Counted from the stretch's first letter, positions 1 through 6,011 are shown. The stretch: DNA of 6,011 nucleotides from an uncultured Chlorobiota bacterium (GCA_946481475.1 CAMLOB010000269.1:1-6011); one strand, 5' to 3'. The notes: a model not told the origin generated them from the sequence alone. Program-made: numbers and translations.

Positions 1-2
1 AC

Positions 3-158
3 ATCATTCTGGTGATCCTCTATGTTTTGGTGGTGATCATCCGGGGAGGTACCGGATGCTCCGGGGTTGCCGGATCGGTGGGAATTTACCACCAAGACAC
101 GAAGGGCACAAAGAAATCACGAAGGCCAAACCTTTGTGATTCTTCGTGCCCTTGGTGA
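3..158 (+). CDS. Possible 3' end of an unknown membrane protein (partial at left edge)
   Basis: An open frame enters from the left edge and stops at TGA 156-158, giving 51 visible residues. The first 14 or so are strongly hydrophobic (IILVILYVLVVIIRGG), like a transmembrane helix followed by Arg, and are followed by a Gly-rich stretch with one Cys (GGTGCSGVAGSVG). About 64% of third codon positions before base 85 are G or C, compatible with coding. From base 85 the frame runs through the intergenic palindrome, so the last 25 or so residues (basic, ending in SSCPW) are encoded by repeat DNA. I do not recognise a family. The short helix plus Gly/Cys tail vaguely recalls small FeoB-associated membrane proteins, but one Cys is not enough to claim that. 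It may be a chance frame, or a true C-terminus extended by repeat insertion. Confidence 0.25.
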   Translation: MILVILYVLVVIIRGGTGCSGVAGSVGIYHQDTKGTKKSRRPNLCDSSCPW

Positions 159-173
159 CTTTGTGGTGAATCT
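82..173. repeat. Large imperfect intergenic palindrome, 'CACGAAGG' type
   Basis: The left arm (85-125) and right arm (131-170) are about 40 bases each and complementary apart from a handful of mismatches and a one-base bulge, around a five-base CCAAA loop (126-130). Each arm is itself made of short degenerate units about 9-11 bases apart (ACCAAGA, CACGAAGG, CACAAAGA, CACGAAGG). As RNA either strand would fold into a long hairpin. It lies just beyond the stop of the amidohydrolase operon, so it could protect or end that transcript, although no T-run follows it. I recall very similar intergenic sequences in many unrelated environmental bacterial genomes, so this is probably a dispersed palindromic repeat, not a gene-specific element. 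Confidence 0.8.
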
Positions 174-188
174 CAACGGTACGGCATC

Positions 189-209
189 TTTACCACGAAG
201 GTACAAAGG
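189..209. repeat. Isolated third copy of the palindrome arm
   Basis: This 21-base segment matches the outer part of the left palindrome arm (85-105) at 17 of 21 positions, both beginning TTTACCAC and ending AAGG. It sits 16 bases beyond the palindrome with no partner arm of its own and directly abuts the minus-strand stop codon at 210-212. It is best explained as a truncated or decayed unit of the same repeat family. Confidence 0.6.
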
Positions 210-1487
210 TTATGGTTCCCTGTGGAGGAATTCGTCGTAGAGATCCGTGTGGCGGCTTTCGAGGGGAACATCCCGACCGTCAATGAAGAGACGGCGAACG
301 ACGGTCCCCGGCTCGAACGGATCGCCGTCGGCAACGAAGAGGGTGGCCTGTTTGCCGATCTCCAGCGAGCCGAGAAGCGAATCGACGCCGAAGATGCGGG
401 CCGGCTCGATCGTCACCGCACGGAGCGCCTCCTCCCGCCCCATTCCATACGCCGCCGCAAAGCCGGCCTGGAACGGAAGGTTCCGGACATTCTCCACATC
501 ATCGGTCCGCAGCGCAACTTGCACACCGGCCTTGCGGAGAAGTCCGGGATTGGCGTATGCCTTGTCGTAGCGATCCGAAGCGCGCGACGGCAGTGAAAGG
601 ACCGGACCGACAATGCAGGGAATCCCCGCAGCAGCAATCCGGTCGGCAACGCGCCATCCCTCTCGAACGCCCGCAAGAATTGCGCGCAGATTCCGCCGCT
701 GTATCCAGGCAATCGCCGAGTCGATATCGGCCGCTTTGTTCACCTCCACAACAACTCTCATTTCCCGACGGATTGCCGGAAGCAACGCTTCGATCACCGG
801 AACGTATTCAGGAAGCCGCTCCCTCCGGCCCGCTTCCCAGGCCGAGTCGATCCGGGCATACGTCTCGGCACGGTCCCAGACCTCGTTCAGCTTGTCCATC
901 CGGCTCTGCCATTCCTCTTCCACCTCCTCGTCGGTCCGCTCATCCCACCAGCCCCCCCGTGCCCGACTCGGAAAGTTGATCTGCAGAACGTGGAGTCCGG
1001 CAACGTTCATCTGTTCCGGCGTGTAGCCGTGAAGATTGATCAGAGCTCCGGTCCCGGAAAGCAATCCTCCCGAAGGCAACGTCAACACAGTCGTCACACC
1101 GTTGACGCGGGTGACCGGAATGGAGACGGAGTTCGGGTTGACCGCGGTCAGTGCCTGCGCGTGGGGAGTCAGATCTCCCAGCTCGCTCTCATCCCGCGTC
1201 TCCGGAATCGAGCTGACCTCGATCAGACCGAGATGTGTGCCGGCATCGATCATGCCGGGATAAACCGTCAATCCCGAACAGTCGATCTCCTCGGCCCCTG
1301 CCGGAACCGGCAGGTTCGCCCCGAGAGCCTCAATCCGTCCGTCACGCATTACCAGCGTCCCCCGCTCGATCACGCCATTGGTCACCGTCTCGATGCGGGC
1401 ATTGGTCAGAGCGTAGAACCGGGATTGCGAAAGGAGCGAAGCGCTCGCAGCCAACAGCAGAAAACATATCGTTGTAAGTGTACGCAT
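210..1487 (-). CDS. Secreted amidohydrolase-family protein with degenerate metal site
   Basis: This is a 425-residue member of the amidohydrolase superfamily (Amidohydro_1-like, imidazolonepropionase/dipeptidase-like branch). Residues 1-21 form a signal peptide (hydrophobic TICFLLLAASASLL), so it should act in the periplasm or envelope. The N-terminal small beta domain follows (about 25-75: LTNARI, MRDGRIEALG), then the barrel from YPGMIDAGTHLGL (76-88), closing with the typical AVTIEPARIFGV and LGSLEIGKQATLFV (357-385). The metal site is incomplete. HxH is GTH (G83, H85), the strand-5 His position is E248, and the strand-6 His position is G273; the strand-8 Asp survives as D329. It may have altered chemistry or be a non-catalytic partner of the upstream protein. 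The start at 1487 is chosen because it begins the signal peptide; an in-frame start at 1541 would overlap the upstream gene and add 18 residues. The 13-bp gap shows an operon. The substrate is unknown. Confidence 0.9.
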   Translation of the reverse strand: MRTLTTICFLLLAASASLLSQSRFYALTNARIETVTNGVIERGTLVMRDGRIEALGANLPVPAGAEEIDCSGLTVYPGMIDAGTHLGLIEVSSIPETRDESELGDLTPHAQALTAVNPNSVSIPVTRVNGVTTVLTLPSGGLLSGTGALINLHGYTPEQMNVAGLHVLQINFPSRARGGWWDERTDEEVEEEWQSRMDKLNEVWDRAETYARIDSAWEAGRRERLPEYVPVIEALLPAIRREMRVVVEVNKAADIDSAIAWIQRRNLRAILAGVREGWRVADRIAAAGIPCIVGPVLSLPSRASDRYDKAYANPGLLRKAGVQVALRTDDVENVRNLPFQAGFAAAYGMGREEALRAVTIEPARIFGVDSLLGSLEIGKQATLFVADGDPFEPGTVVRRLFIDGRDVPLESRHTDLYDEFLHREP

Positions 1488-1500
1488 ACCGGATTCTCGA

Positions 1501-4356
1501 TTATCTGTGATCTTCCACTCCTTCCATACAACCGTCCTCATGCCCGTCCATCTCGATCACCGCATCGATCCTCTCCTCCGGATTGATCTTCAGACGCATA
1601 TCGTCCGGATCGTTCTCGGCATCGAAGCGGATCACGCCGTCGACAATCGTCAGAACGGGACGGGCATAAATCGAGAGTGGGTGACCGTCGAAGAGGGCCA
1701 GGTCACCTTCCTTGCCGATTTCAATCGAACCGACCCGATCCTCTATACCGAGCTGGCGCGCCGGATTGATCGTGATCATCGCCAGACACTCCTCCTCGCT
1801 CAGTCCTCCATGCTTCATCGACTTCGCCGCCTCGTGATAGAGATGGCGATTCAGTTCGGGAGAATCGGAATTGATCGACGTGACCACACCGTTGCGGGTC
1901 AGGATCGCGGCGTTGTATGCGGTCGAATAGTACACCTCGAACTTATAGGCCCACCAGTCGCTGAAGACCGAGGCTGCAGCACCGAAAGCCGTAAGTTCTT
2001 TCGCCACTTTGAATCCTTCGTTGACATGCTGGAAGGTGATCCGCCCGACACCGAAATCCTTCAGCACCCGCATCAGCATCAGGATCTCGTCTGCCCGGTA
2101 AGAATGGCAGTGGATCAGGATCTCGCCACGAAGAATATCGGCCAGCGTCTCCATCCGCTCATCGTATTGCGGCGGAATCGGTCGCTTCCCCTTCGCTCCT
2201 TTGGCCTTCTCGTAATTCTCCTGTTCGATCATGTAGCGTTGCGCCTCGGTAAAGGCTTCGCGGAAGACCTGTTCGACTCCCATCCGGGTTGAGGGGGAGA
2301 CGCCGAAGCCCCTGCCGTGAACCCGCGTCGGATTCTCTCCGAGAGCAAACTTGATCGTGCGCGGAGCCTCCTCCATTTTCAGCTTCTCCGGATCGATCTC
2401 GCCGTACCGATGCTTGATCGTCTCCCCCTGTCCGCCGATCGCGTTTGCCGAGCCGTGCATCACATGCGAGGTGGTCACCCCTCCGGCCAGCGCACGGTAG
2501 ATCGTGATGTCGTAGGGATCGATCACATCCTCGATCCGGACCTCGGCGGTCACCGGATTCGTCCACTCGTTCACCGGACCGCTGACGGCGATATGCGAGT
2601 GGGCGTCGATGATGCCGGGCATCAGATACTTTCCGGTGCCGTCGATCACCTGCGTTCCGGACGGAGCGCTCAGTCCTTTGCCGATGCCGCGGATAATGCC
2701 GTCCCGAACCAGAACATCGGTCTCTTCGAGAACTCCCCCGGTAACGGTCAACACGGTTGTATTTCTGAGGAGAATGTTTCCGCTCAGATCGCGGTTCATC
2801 GCCGCGATCCGTCCCGGCACAATCGGCTCGGCCGCATTGACCGCCGTCAGCACATGCACCTTCTCTCCGGCGGCGGAATCCTCTCCCTTCTTCTTTTTCC
2901 CCTCGTCCGAATAGTCGTAGAGAACGCCGTCAACCACCGTCATCCGGACCTTCGACGTGTCGTTGAAATAGGGCCCGCTGGTCACGACAAGGTTTGCCAC
3001 CTTTCCCGACTCGACACTTCCAAGGGCCCGCTCCATACCGATCATCTCCGCAGCCTCCACCGTCAGTGCGGCCAGAGCCCGGTCTTCCGGCAGACCGTGC
3101 CGCACCGCCTCGATCAGATTATTCCGCAACGTTTTCCCTTTCGTTCCTGCCGTAGCGAATCCGAATCGGACTCCGCTGCGATTGAACATGGCCGGAAGTG
3201 AAAGGGCCGCACGCCGGGCCTCCTCCCGCACGGCAACCAGTCTGTTCCGCTCTCCCTCAAGATCAAGATGATCATGCACCCTCTGGCTCAACCTGTTATA
3301 TTCCTCCACGGTCATCGGCGGCGGTCGACGCTCAGCGGTGCTGTCGTAGGGAGCCCCCTCTTCGGGGTCCGTCCCCCCCTCGGCTTTATCCTTTTTGGTC
3401 GAGTCGGTCTCCTCCTCGATCTCGTCCGGGAAGTTCAGTGAAAGGAAGAGAGGAAGATTTTCCCGCCGAACCAGATCGGCAATGTCTCCCCCCTCCTTCA
3501 GTCCGACAAGAATCAGAGGGAACCCGAGTTCTTTCTGCAGTGTGATTGCGCGCCGCGTCTCCAGATCCTCATCGACCCGGAAGAGAATCGGCGTTGATCC
3601 TTCGATCACCGGGAAGAAAGCGGATCTGACCGGATCGTAGCCGGGACGGAGATAACCGTTCGGATCGGTGCCGAACGATTCTTCCTGACGGCGCAACTGC
3701 TCGGCCTGTCGGTAGAGATTGCGGAACTTCGCCATGATCCCCATCGGCGTGGCCGGATAGACGTCGTCCGCTCCGTCGAACGTCGCGACCAGCGAGGTCC
3801 CTCCGCGCAGGAAAAAGCGACTCGTATCACGTCCTCCCAACAGCATCAGACCTCCGGTCCCCGGAAGCATTCCGCCGCGCGGCGCAACGTGGGCGGTTGT
3901 AAATCCTGCACGACGAAGCGAGTCGATAAAGGAGTCGTTCCGGTTGAAGAGGTCGCGGATATCCCGCTCGGGCGTGATGCCGGCCCGGTCGTTCGGCGGG
4001 TCTCCCGGTTTTGGAACCTTCGCATCCGAGAGCTCCGGCTTCGGCGCCCCGGCAAAGGAGTAGCCGTCGATAAATCCGGCGTAGACGGTCAGCCCGGTTC
4101 CGTCGATCACCCGTGCATCGTATGGAGTCTTCACGTTCTGACCGACCGATTCGATCAATCCGTCCCGCATAATCACAGTCCCCCGCTCGATCACCTGACC
4201 GGGACGAACCACGATCCGGGCGTTGGTAATCGCCAGGGCACGGGTGACGACGGGAATGTCGGGAGCTTCCCTCCCCTTCTCCCTTTCCGGCTGTGCCGAA
4301 AGGATCACCGGAATAAAAAGGAGGGAGATCAGTAACAGGTATCGTATGTGCAGCAT
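1501..4356 (-). CDS. Secreted tandem (two-module) amidohydrolase
   Basis: This is a 951-residue exported protein with two amidohydrolase modules. Residues 1-21 are a signal peptide (YLLLISLLFIPVILSA, cleavage probably before Q22). Module 1 (about 38-480) keeps the fold signatures (ITNARI, MRDGLIESVG, LGSVESGKVANLVV) but lacks all catalytic ligands: HxH is Y99-S-F101, and the strand-5, -6 and -8 positions align with R260, G285 and A403. It also carries an acidic, Pro-containing insert (about 311-347). A charged linker (484-498, EGKKKKGEDSAAGEK) leads to module 2 (about 525-911), which is intact: H586 and H588 (DAHSHIA), H749 (IHCHSYRADE), H777 (FQHVNEG) and D831 (NSDSPEL). Activity should therefore reside in module 2, hydrolysing an unknown amide, ester or cyclic imide bond, with module 1 structural or regulatory. 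The C-terminus ends in an acidic His/Cys-containing tail (935-951). It is the first gene of the minus-strand operon. The ATG at 4356 has no clear Shine-Dalgarno sequence. The family is confident; the substrate is not. Confidence 0.93.
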   Translation of the reverse strand: MLHIRYLLLISLLFIPVILSAQPEREKGREAPDIPVVTRALAITNARIVVRPGQVIERGTVIMRDGLIESVGQNVKTPYDARVIDGTGLTVYAGFIDGYSFAGAPKPELSDAKVPKPGDPPNDRAGITPERDIRDLFNRNDSFIDSLRRAGFTTAHVAPRGGMLPGTGGLMLLGGRDTSRFFLRGGTSLVATFDGADDVYPATPMGIMAKFRNLYRQAEQLRRQEESFGTDPNGYLRPGYDPVRSAFFPVIEGSTPILFRVDEDLETRRAITLQKELGFPLILVGLKEGGDIADLVRRENLPLFLSLNFPDEIEEETDSTKKDKAEGGTDPEEGAPYDSTAERRPPPMTVEEYNRLSQRVHDHLDLEGERNRLVAVREEARRAALSLPAMFNRSGVRFGFATAGTKGKTLRNNLIEAVRHGLPEDRALAALTVEAAEMIGMERALGSVESGKVANLVVTSGPYFNDTSKVRMTVVDGVLYDYSDEGKKKKGEDSAAGEKVHVLTAVNAAEPIVPGRIAAMNRDLSGNILLRNTTVLTVTGGVLEETDVLVRDGIIRGIGKGLSAPSGTQVIDGTGKYLMPGIIDAHSHIAVSGPVNEWTNPVTAEVRIEDVIDPYDITIYRALAGGVTTSHVMHGSANAIGGQGETIKHRYGEIDPEKLKMEEAPRTIKFALGENPTRVHGRGFGVSPSTRMGVEQVFREAFTEAQRYMIEQENYEKAKGAKGKRPIPPQYDERMETLADILRGEILIHCHSYRADEILMLMRVLKDFGVGRITFQHVNEGFKVAKELTAFGAAASVFSDWWAYKFEVYYSTAYNAAILTRNGVVTSINSDSPELNRHLYHEAAKSMKHGGLSEEECLAMITINPARQLGIEDRVGSIEIGKEGDLALFDGHPLSIYARPVLTIVDGVIRFDAENDPDDMRLKINPEERIDAVIEMDGHEDGCMEGVEDHR

Positions 4357-4371
4357 AGACCGGAACTGTGT

Positions 4372-4473
4372 GGAAATTCAAAATGGAAAATGCAAAATTC
4401 AAAAAGAAGATGCGAGATGCCCAAGCGTACAATCATTCTTCTTTTTGAATTTTTCCTTTTGAATTTTGCATTC
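4372..4473. repeat. AT-rich intergenic palindrome with two competing pairings
   Basis: Two arms built from the word AATTCAAAA and its complement flank a 26-base centre. One pairing is a perfect 17-bp stem, 4394-4410 with 4437-4453. A second, overlapping one is a perfect 16-bp stem, 4389-4404 (AATGCAAAATTCAAAA) with 4457-4472. They share bases 4394-4404, so only one can form at a time. The element fills much of the 202-bp gap between the divergent amidohydrolase operon and ddl and would lie in the 5' leader or promoter region of either. Its composition is far more AT-rich than the surrounding genes. I recall similar words (AAATGCAAAATTCAAAA) in many unrelated intergenic regions, so a dispersed repeat is likely. 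I see no confident promoter hexamers in the rest of the gap. Confidence 0.75.
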
Positions 4474-4558
4474 CTTCCGGTAACGACATCCCGATACACG
4501 GGTGAACCGGCAGTCGGCGTATCTTCATCTTCGTTTCCGAACTTTCAGCTTTCCGACT

Positions 4559-5590
4559 ATGAACATTGCTATTCTTCTTGGCGGCACATCCGCCGAACGA
4601 TATGTTTCCATGGCATCCGGCAAAGGGATTGCCGAAGCCCTGATCGAGCGAGGGCATAACGTCAGACTATACGACGTAGCGCTCGGTGAGAAGGCGGAGA
4701 TCGCTTTCGACGATCTGGTTCTGCCGACCGAAGCAGCCCCCTCGCCGGAGGAACTTGCCCGGTTTGACCATCGCAAGGTCATCACCGCAGTTCAGAATCT
4801 TCCTGATGATACCGACGTGGCCTTTATCGCACTTCACGGCAACGATGGTGAGGATGGAAAGATCCAGTCGCTTCTGGAATTTCGGGGCATCCCCTACACC
4901 GGATCCGGAGTTCTGGCATCAGCCCTGGCGATGCACAAGGGGAAGTCCAAGGAATTCTTCCGCAACAACGGCATATCCACACCGAACTGGTTTCTGCTCG
5001 GTCCGAACGACGATGCCGGCGCCGAACGGCTGGAAGCTCTCGTCGAACAGATCACCGACTATCCGGTCGTCGTCAAGCCGAACGACGGCGGTTCGACGGT
5101 CGGGCTGACGATCGTCAACGATGCCGGAGGACTGATTCCGGCAGTCGATCTGGCGCGACAGTATTCGCCGGACGTTCTCTTCGAGGAATTTATCGAGGGA
5201 CGGGAAGTGACCGTGGGAGTCATCGACGGAGAGACCTTGCCGGTGATTGAGATCAGACCGAAGAGCGGCATCTACGATTACACGAACAAGTACACGTCAG
5301 GTCGGACCGAATACTTCTGTCCGGCGGATCTTCCGCTGGGTCTCAGTGAAGAACTCCAGACGCTCGCCCTGAAGGCACACGAGCTGCTCGGCTGCACCGG
5401 CTACAGCCGCGTCGACTTCAGGCTTGATCCCGATGGGGAATCCTGGTGTCTGGAGGTGAACACGCTCCCGGGCATGACCGGCACGAGTCTGGTACCGAAG
5501 GCTGCCCGCGCGGCAGGGATCGAGTACGGCGAGGTGTGTGAGCGAATCATCAACGCCGCGATCCGGGATCGTTCCCGCGTTGTCGCTTAA
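4559..5590 (+). CDS. ddl: D-alanine--D-alanine ligase
   Basis: This cytoplasmic ATP-grasp enzyme joins two D-alanines, using ATP, to make the dipeptide added to UDP-MurNAc-tripeptide in peptidoglycan synthesis. At 343 residues it is only slightly longer than E. coli DdlB. The N-terminal domain has LLGGTSAER (6-14, catalytic E13) and HGNDGEDG (93-100), followed by GIPYTGSGVLASALAM (110-125). The ATP-grasp domain has VVVKPNDGGSTVG (170-182; K173 binds ATP, S179 matches the active-site Ser), YDYTNKYTSGRTEYFCPADL with K244-Y245, YSRVDF (R284, D286) and EVNTLPGMTGTSLVP (E299, N301, G305). Tyr at 245, not Phe, is the type that makes D-Ala-D-Ala and not D-Ala-D-Lac, so vancomycin sensitivity of the precursor is expected. 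The position usually Glu in SAERE is Tyr (Y15). ATG 4559 is chosen because it begins the first beta strand; an upstream in-frame GTG at 4502 adds 19 unconserved-looking residues. No Shine-Dalgarno sequence is visible. It is transcribed divergently from the amidohydrolases. Confidence 0.97.
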   Translation: MNIAILLGGTSAERYVSMASGKGIAEALIERGHNVRLYDVALGEKAEIAFDDLVLPTEAAPSPEELARFDHRKVITAVQNLPDDTDVAFIALHGNDGEDGKIQSLLEFRGIPYTGSGVLASALAMHKGKSKEFFRNNGISTPNWFLLGPNDDAGAERLEALVEQITDYPVVVKPNDGGSTVGLTIVNDAGGLIPAVDLARQYSPDVLFEEFIEGREVTVGVIDGETLPVIEIRPKSGIYDYTNKYTSGRTEYFCPADLPLGLSEELQTLALKAHELLGCTGYSRVDFRLDPDGESWCLEVNTLPGMTGTSLVPKAARAAGIEYGEVCERIINAAIRDRSRVVA

Positions 5591-5658
5591 GGTCCGGCAT
5601 CGCTCAACAAGATTCAACGGAAGGAGATGTCTCCGCAAAGCTTCAGATCCTCCGTCGT

Positions 5659-5698
5659 GACGAACGACCGGGAAGAGAGGTCTTCCCGGTCGTTCGTC
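5659..5698. terminator. Perfect 18-bp hairpin between convergent ddl and aroE
   Basis: Bases 5659-5676 (GACGAACGACCGGGAAGA) are exactly complementary to 5681-5698 around a four-base GAGG loop, with no mismatches. It lies 68 bases after the ddl stop and 18 bases after the aroE stop, the classic place for a shared bidirectional terminator. Neither side has an immediate uninterrupted T-run. On the plus strand a T-rich but broken stretch (5711-5728) begins about 12 bases later, and on the minus strand nothing T-rich follows. It may therefore be a Rho-independent terminator of atypical form, or a stabilising 3'-end stem. Confidence 0.75.
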
Positions 5699-5716
5699 CA
5701 TCGGTCTCACTTTACT

Positions 5717-6011
5717 TTACTTCTCTTCAGTCCAGATACGGAACGCCGCCATCGCCTGGGCATTGAACATGCTCTCTCCTCCGATCACCCGCACTCCGGC
5801 TTCGGAAGCCCCTCGCATCAGATCGGTGACCGCCGGATGGTAGATCATTTCGTAGAGAAGCTTCGTTCCCCGCAACCGCTCCGGCTCCAGAAGTCTTCCC
5901 GGCATTCCGGGCAATCCGACCGGTGTGGCGTGGACGATGAGATCGGCCGGAATGAAATCACCGATCCGGGCGGTCTGCAAACGCTCGTCATTCCAGCGTC
6001 CCGCCACATCA
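5717..6011 (-). CDS. aroE: Shikimate dehydrogenase, C-terminal part (runs off right edge)
   Basis: About 97 C-terminal residues are visible; the gene continues beyond the window. AroE reduces 3-dehydroshikimate to shikimate with NADPH in the cytoplasm, in chorismate and aromatic amino acid synthesis. The visible part covers the end of the Rossmann domain and the C-terminal helices. DLIVHATPVGLPG matches the family's NATPVGM segment, with His in place of the usual Asn. LLYEMIYHPAVTDLM matches the LLYDLVYNPxxTxLL strand and helix. GGESMFNAQAMAAFRIWT matches the closing GxxMLVxQAxxAFxxWTG motif, keeping the substrate-contacting Gln. A GTG codon at 6007 is not the real start, because the frame stays open upstream and residues before the visible part are needed. 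The gene converges on ddl with a shared hairpin between them. The family assignment is firm; function as a catabolic YdiB/quinate-type relative cannot be excluded without the N-terminus. Confidence 0.9.
   Translation of the reverse strand, partial: DVAGRWNDERLQTARIGDFIPADLIVHATPVGLPGMPGRLLEPERLRGTKLLYEMIYHPAVTDLMRGASEAGVRVIGGESMFNAQAMAAFRIWTEEK

Noticed and set aside
82..209. CRISPR array
   Set aside because: The repeated words are inverted arms of a palindrome with short degenerate internal units. There are no regular spacers and no cas genes.
1488..1541. Longer start for the small amidohydrolase at 1541
   Set aside because: It would put 18 polar residues before an evident signal peptide and overlap the end of the upstream gene.
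222..1586. Plus-strand open frames opposite the small amidohydrolase
   Set aside because: They are antisense to a gene with continuous family motifs, and have Arg/Ser/Pro-rich compositions without any domain.
1507..3201. Long plus-strand open frames (1507-2292 and 2317-3201) opposite the tandem amidohydrolase
   Set aside because: They lie wholly antisense to a clear, conserved-family gene. Their translations are rich in Arg, His and Asp with no recognisable domain, which is the normal shadow of GC-rich coding DNA.
4466..4498. Sigma-70-like promoter (TTGCAT and GATACA) for ddl
   Set aside because: The spacing is about 21 bases, the second hexamer matches poorly, and the first lies inside the AT-rich repeat. 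The evidence is too weak to annotate.
4502..4558. Longer ddl start at GTG 4502
   Set aside because: The family begins within a few residues of the first strand (NIAILLGG). The extra 19 residues look like translated leader sequence, and no ribosome binding site favours the GTG.
4559..5590. Vancomycin-resistance-type D-Ala--D-Lac ligase
   Set aside because: The specificity position is Tyr (K244-Y245 in YTNKYTSG), not Phe, and there are no vanH- or vanX-like neighbours.

Overview
This 6 kb stretch looks like ordinary chromosome from a GC-rich, probably Gram-negative bacterium. Two Sec-exported amidohydrolases sit on the minus strand, a peptidoglycan precursor enzyme (D-alanine--D-alanine ligase) is on the plus strand, and the 3' part of a shikimate dehydrogenase is on the minus strand. 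None of the three complete genes has a convincing Shine-Dalgarno sequence before its best start. That fits the Bacteroidota/Chlorobi-type (FCB) lineages, where weak or absent Shine-Dalgarno sites are common, but the lineage is an inference from few genes. No mobile element, CRISPR array, tRNA or rRNA is visible.

Layout. Bases 1-209 hold a short frame with a membrane-like segment entering from the left edge (low confidence), then an intergenic palindrome of the 'ACCACCAAGACACGAAGG' type (82-173) and a lone extra copy of its arm (189-209) ending at the stop of the next gene. Bases 210-4356 are a two-gene minus-strand operon: a 951-residue tandem amidohydrolase is transcribed first, followed after 13 bp by a 425-residue amidohydrolase. 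Bases 4357-4558 are the divergent intergenic region, containing an AT-rich palindrome that can pair in two competing ways. Bases 4559-5590 are ddl. Bases 5591-5716 hold a perfect 18-bp hairpin that separates ddl from the convergent aroE gene, which runs off the right edge.

The most interesting point is the amidohydrolase pair. It contains three amidohydrolase modules, but only one, the C-terminal half of the large protein, keeps the full set of metal and catalytic residues. The N-terminal half of the large protein has lost every one of them, and the smaller protein has lost most. The two degenerate modules resemble each other more than the intact one, so this looks like duplication with maintained pseudo-enzyme modules in the cell envelope. 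The substrate cannot be deduced from the sequence. ddl and aroE are housekeeping genes (cell wall and aromatic amino acid synthesis) with no evident functional tie to the operon. I did not find a clearly new system here.
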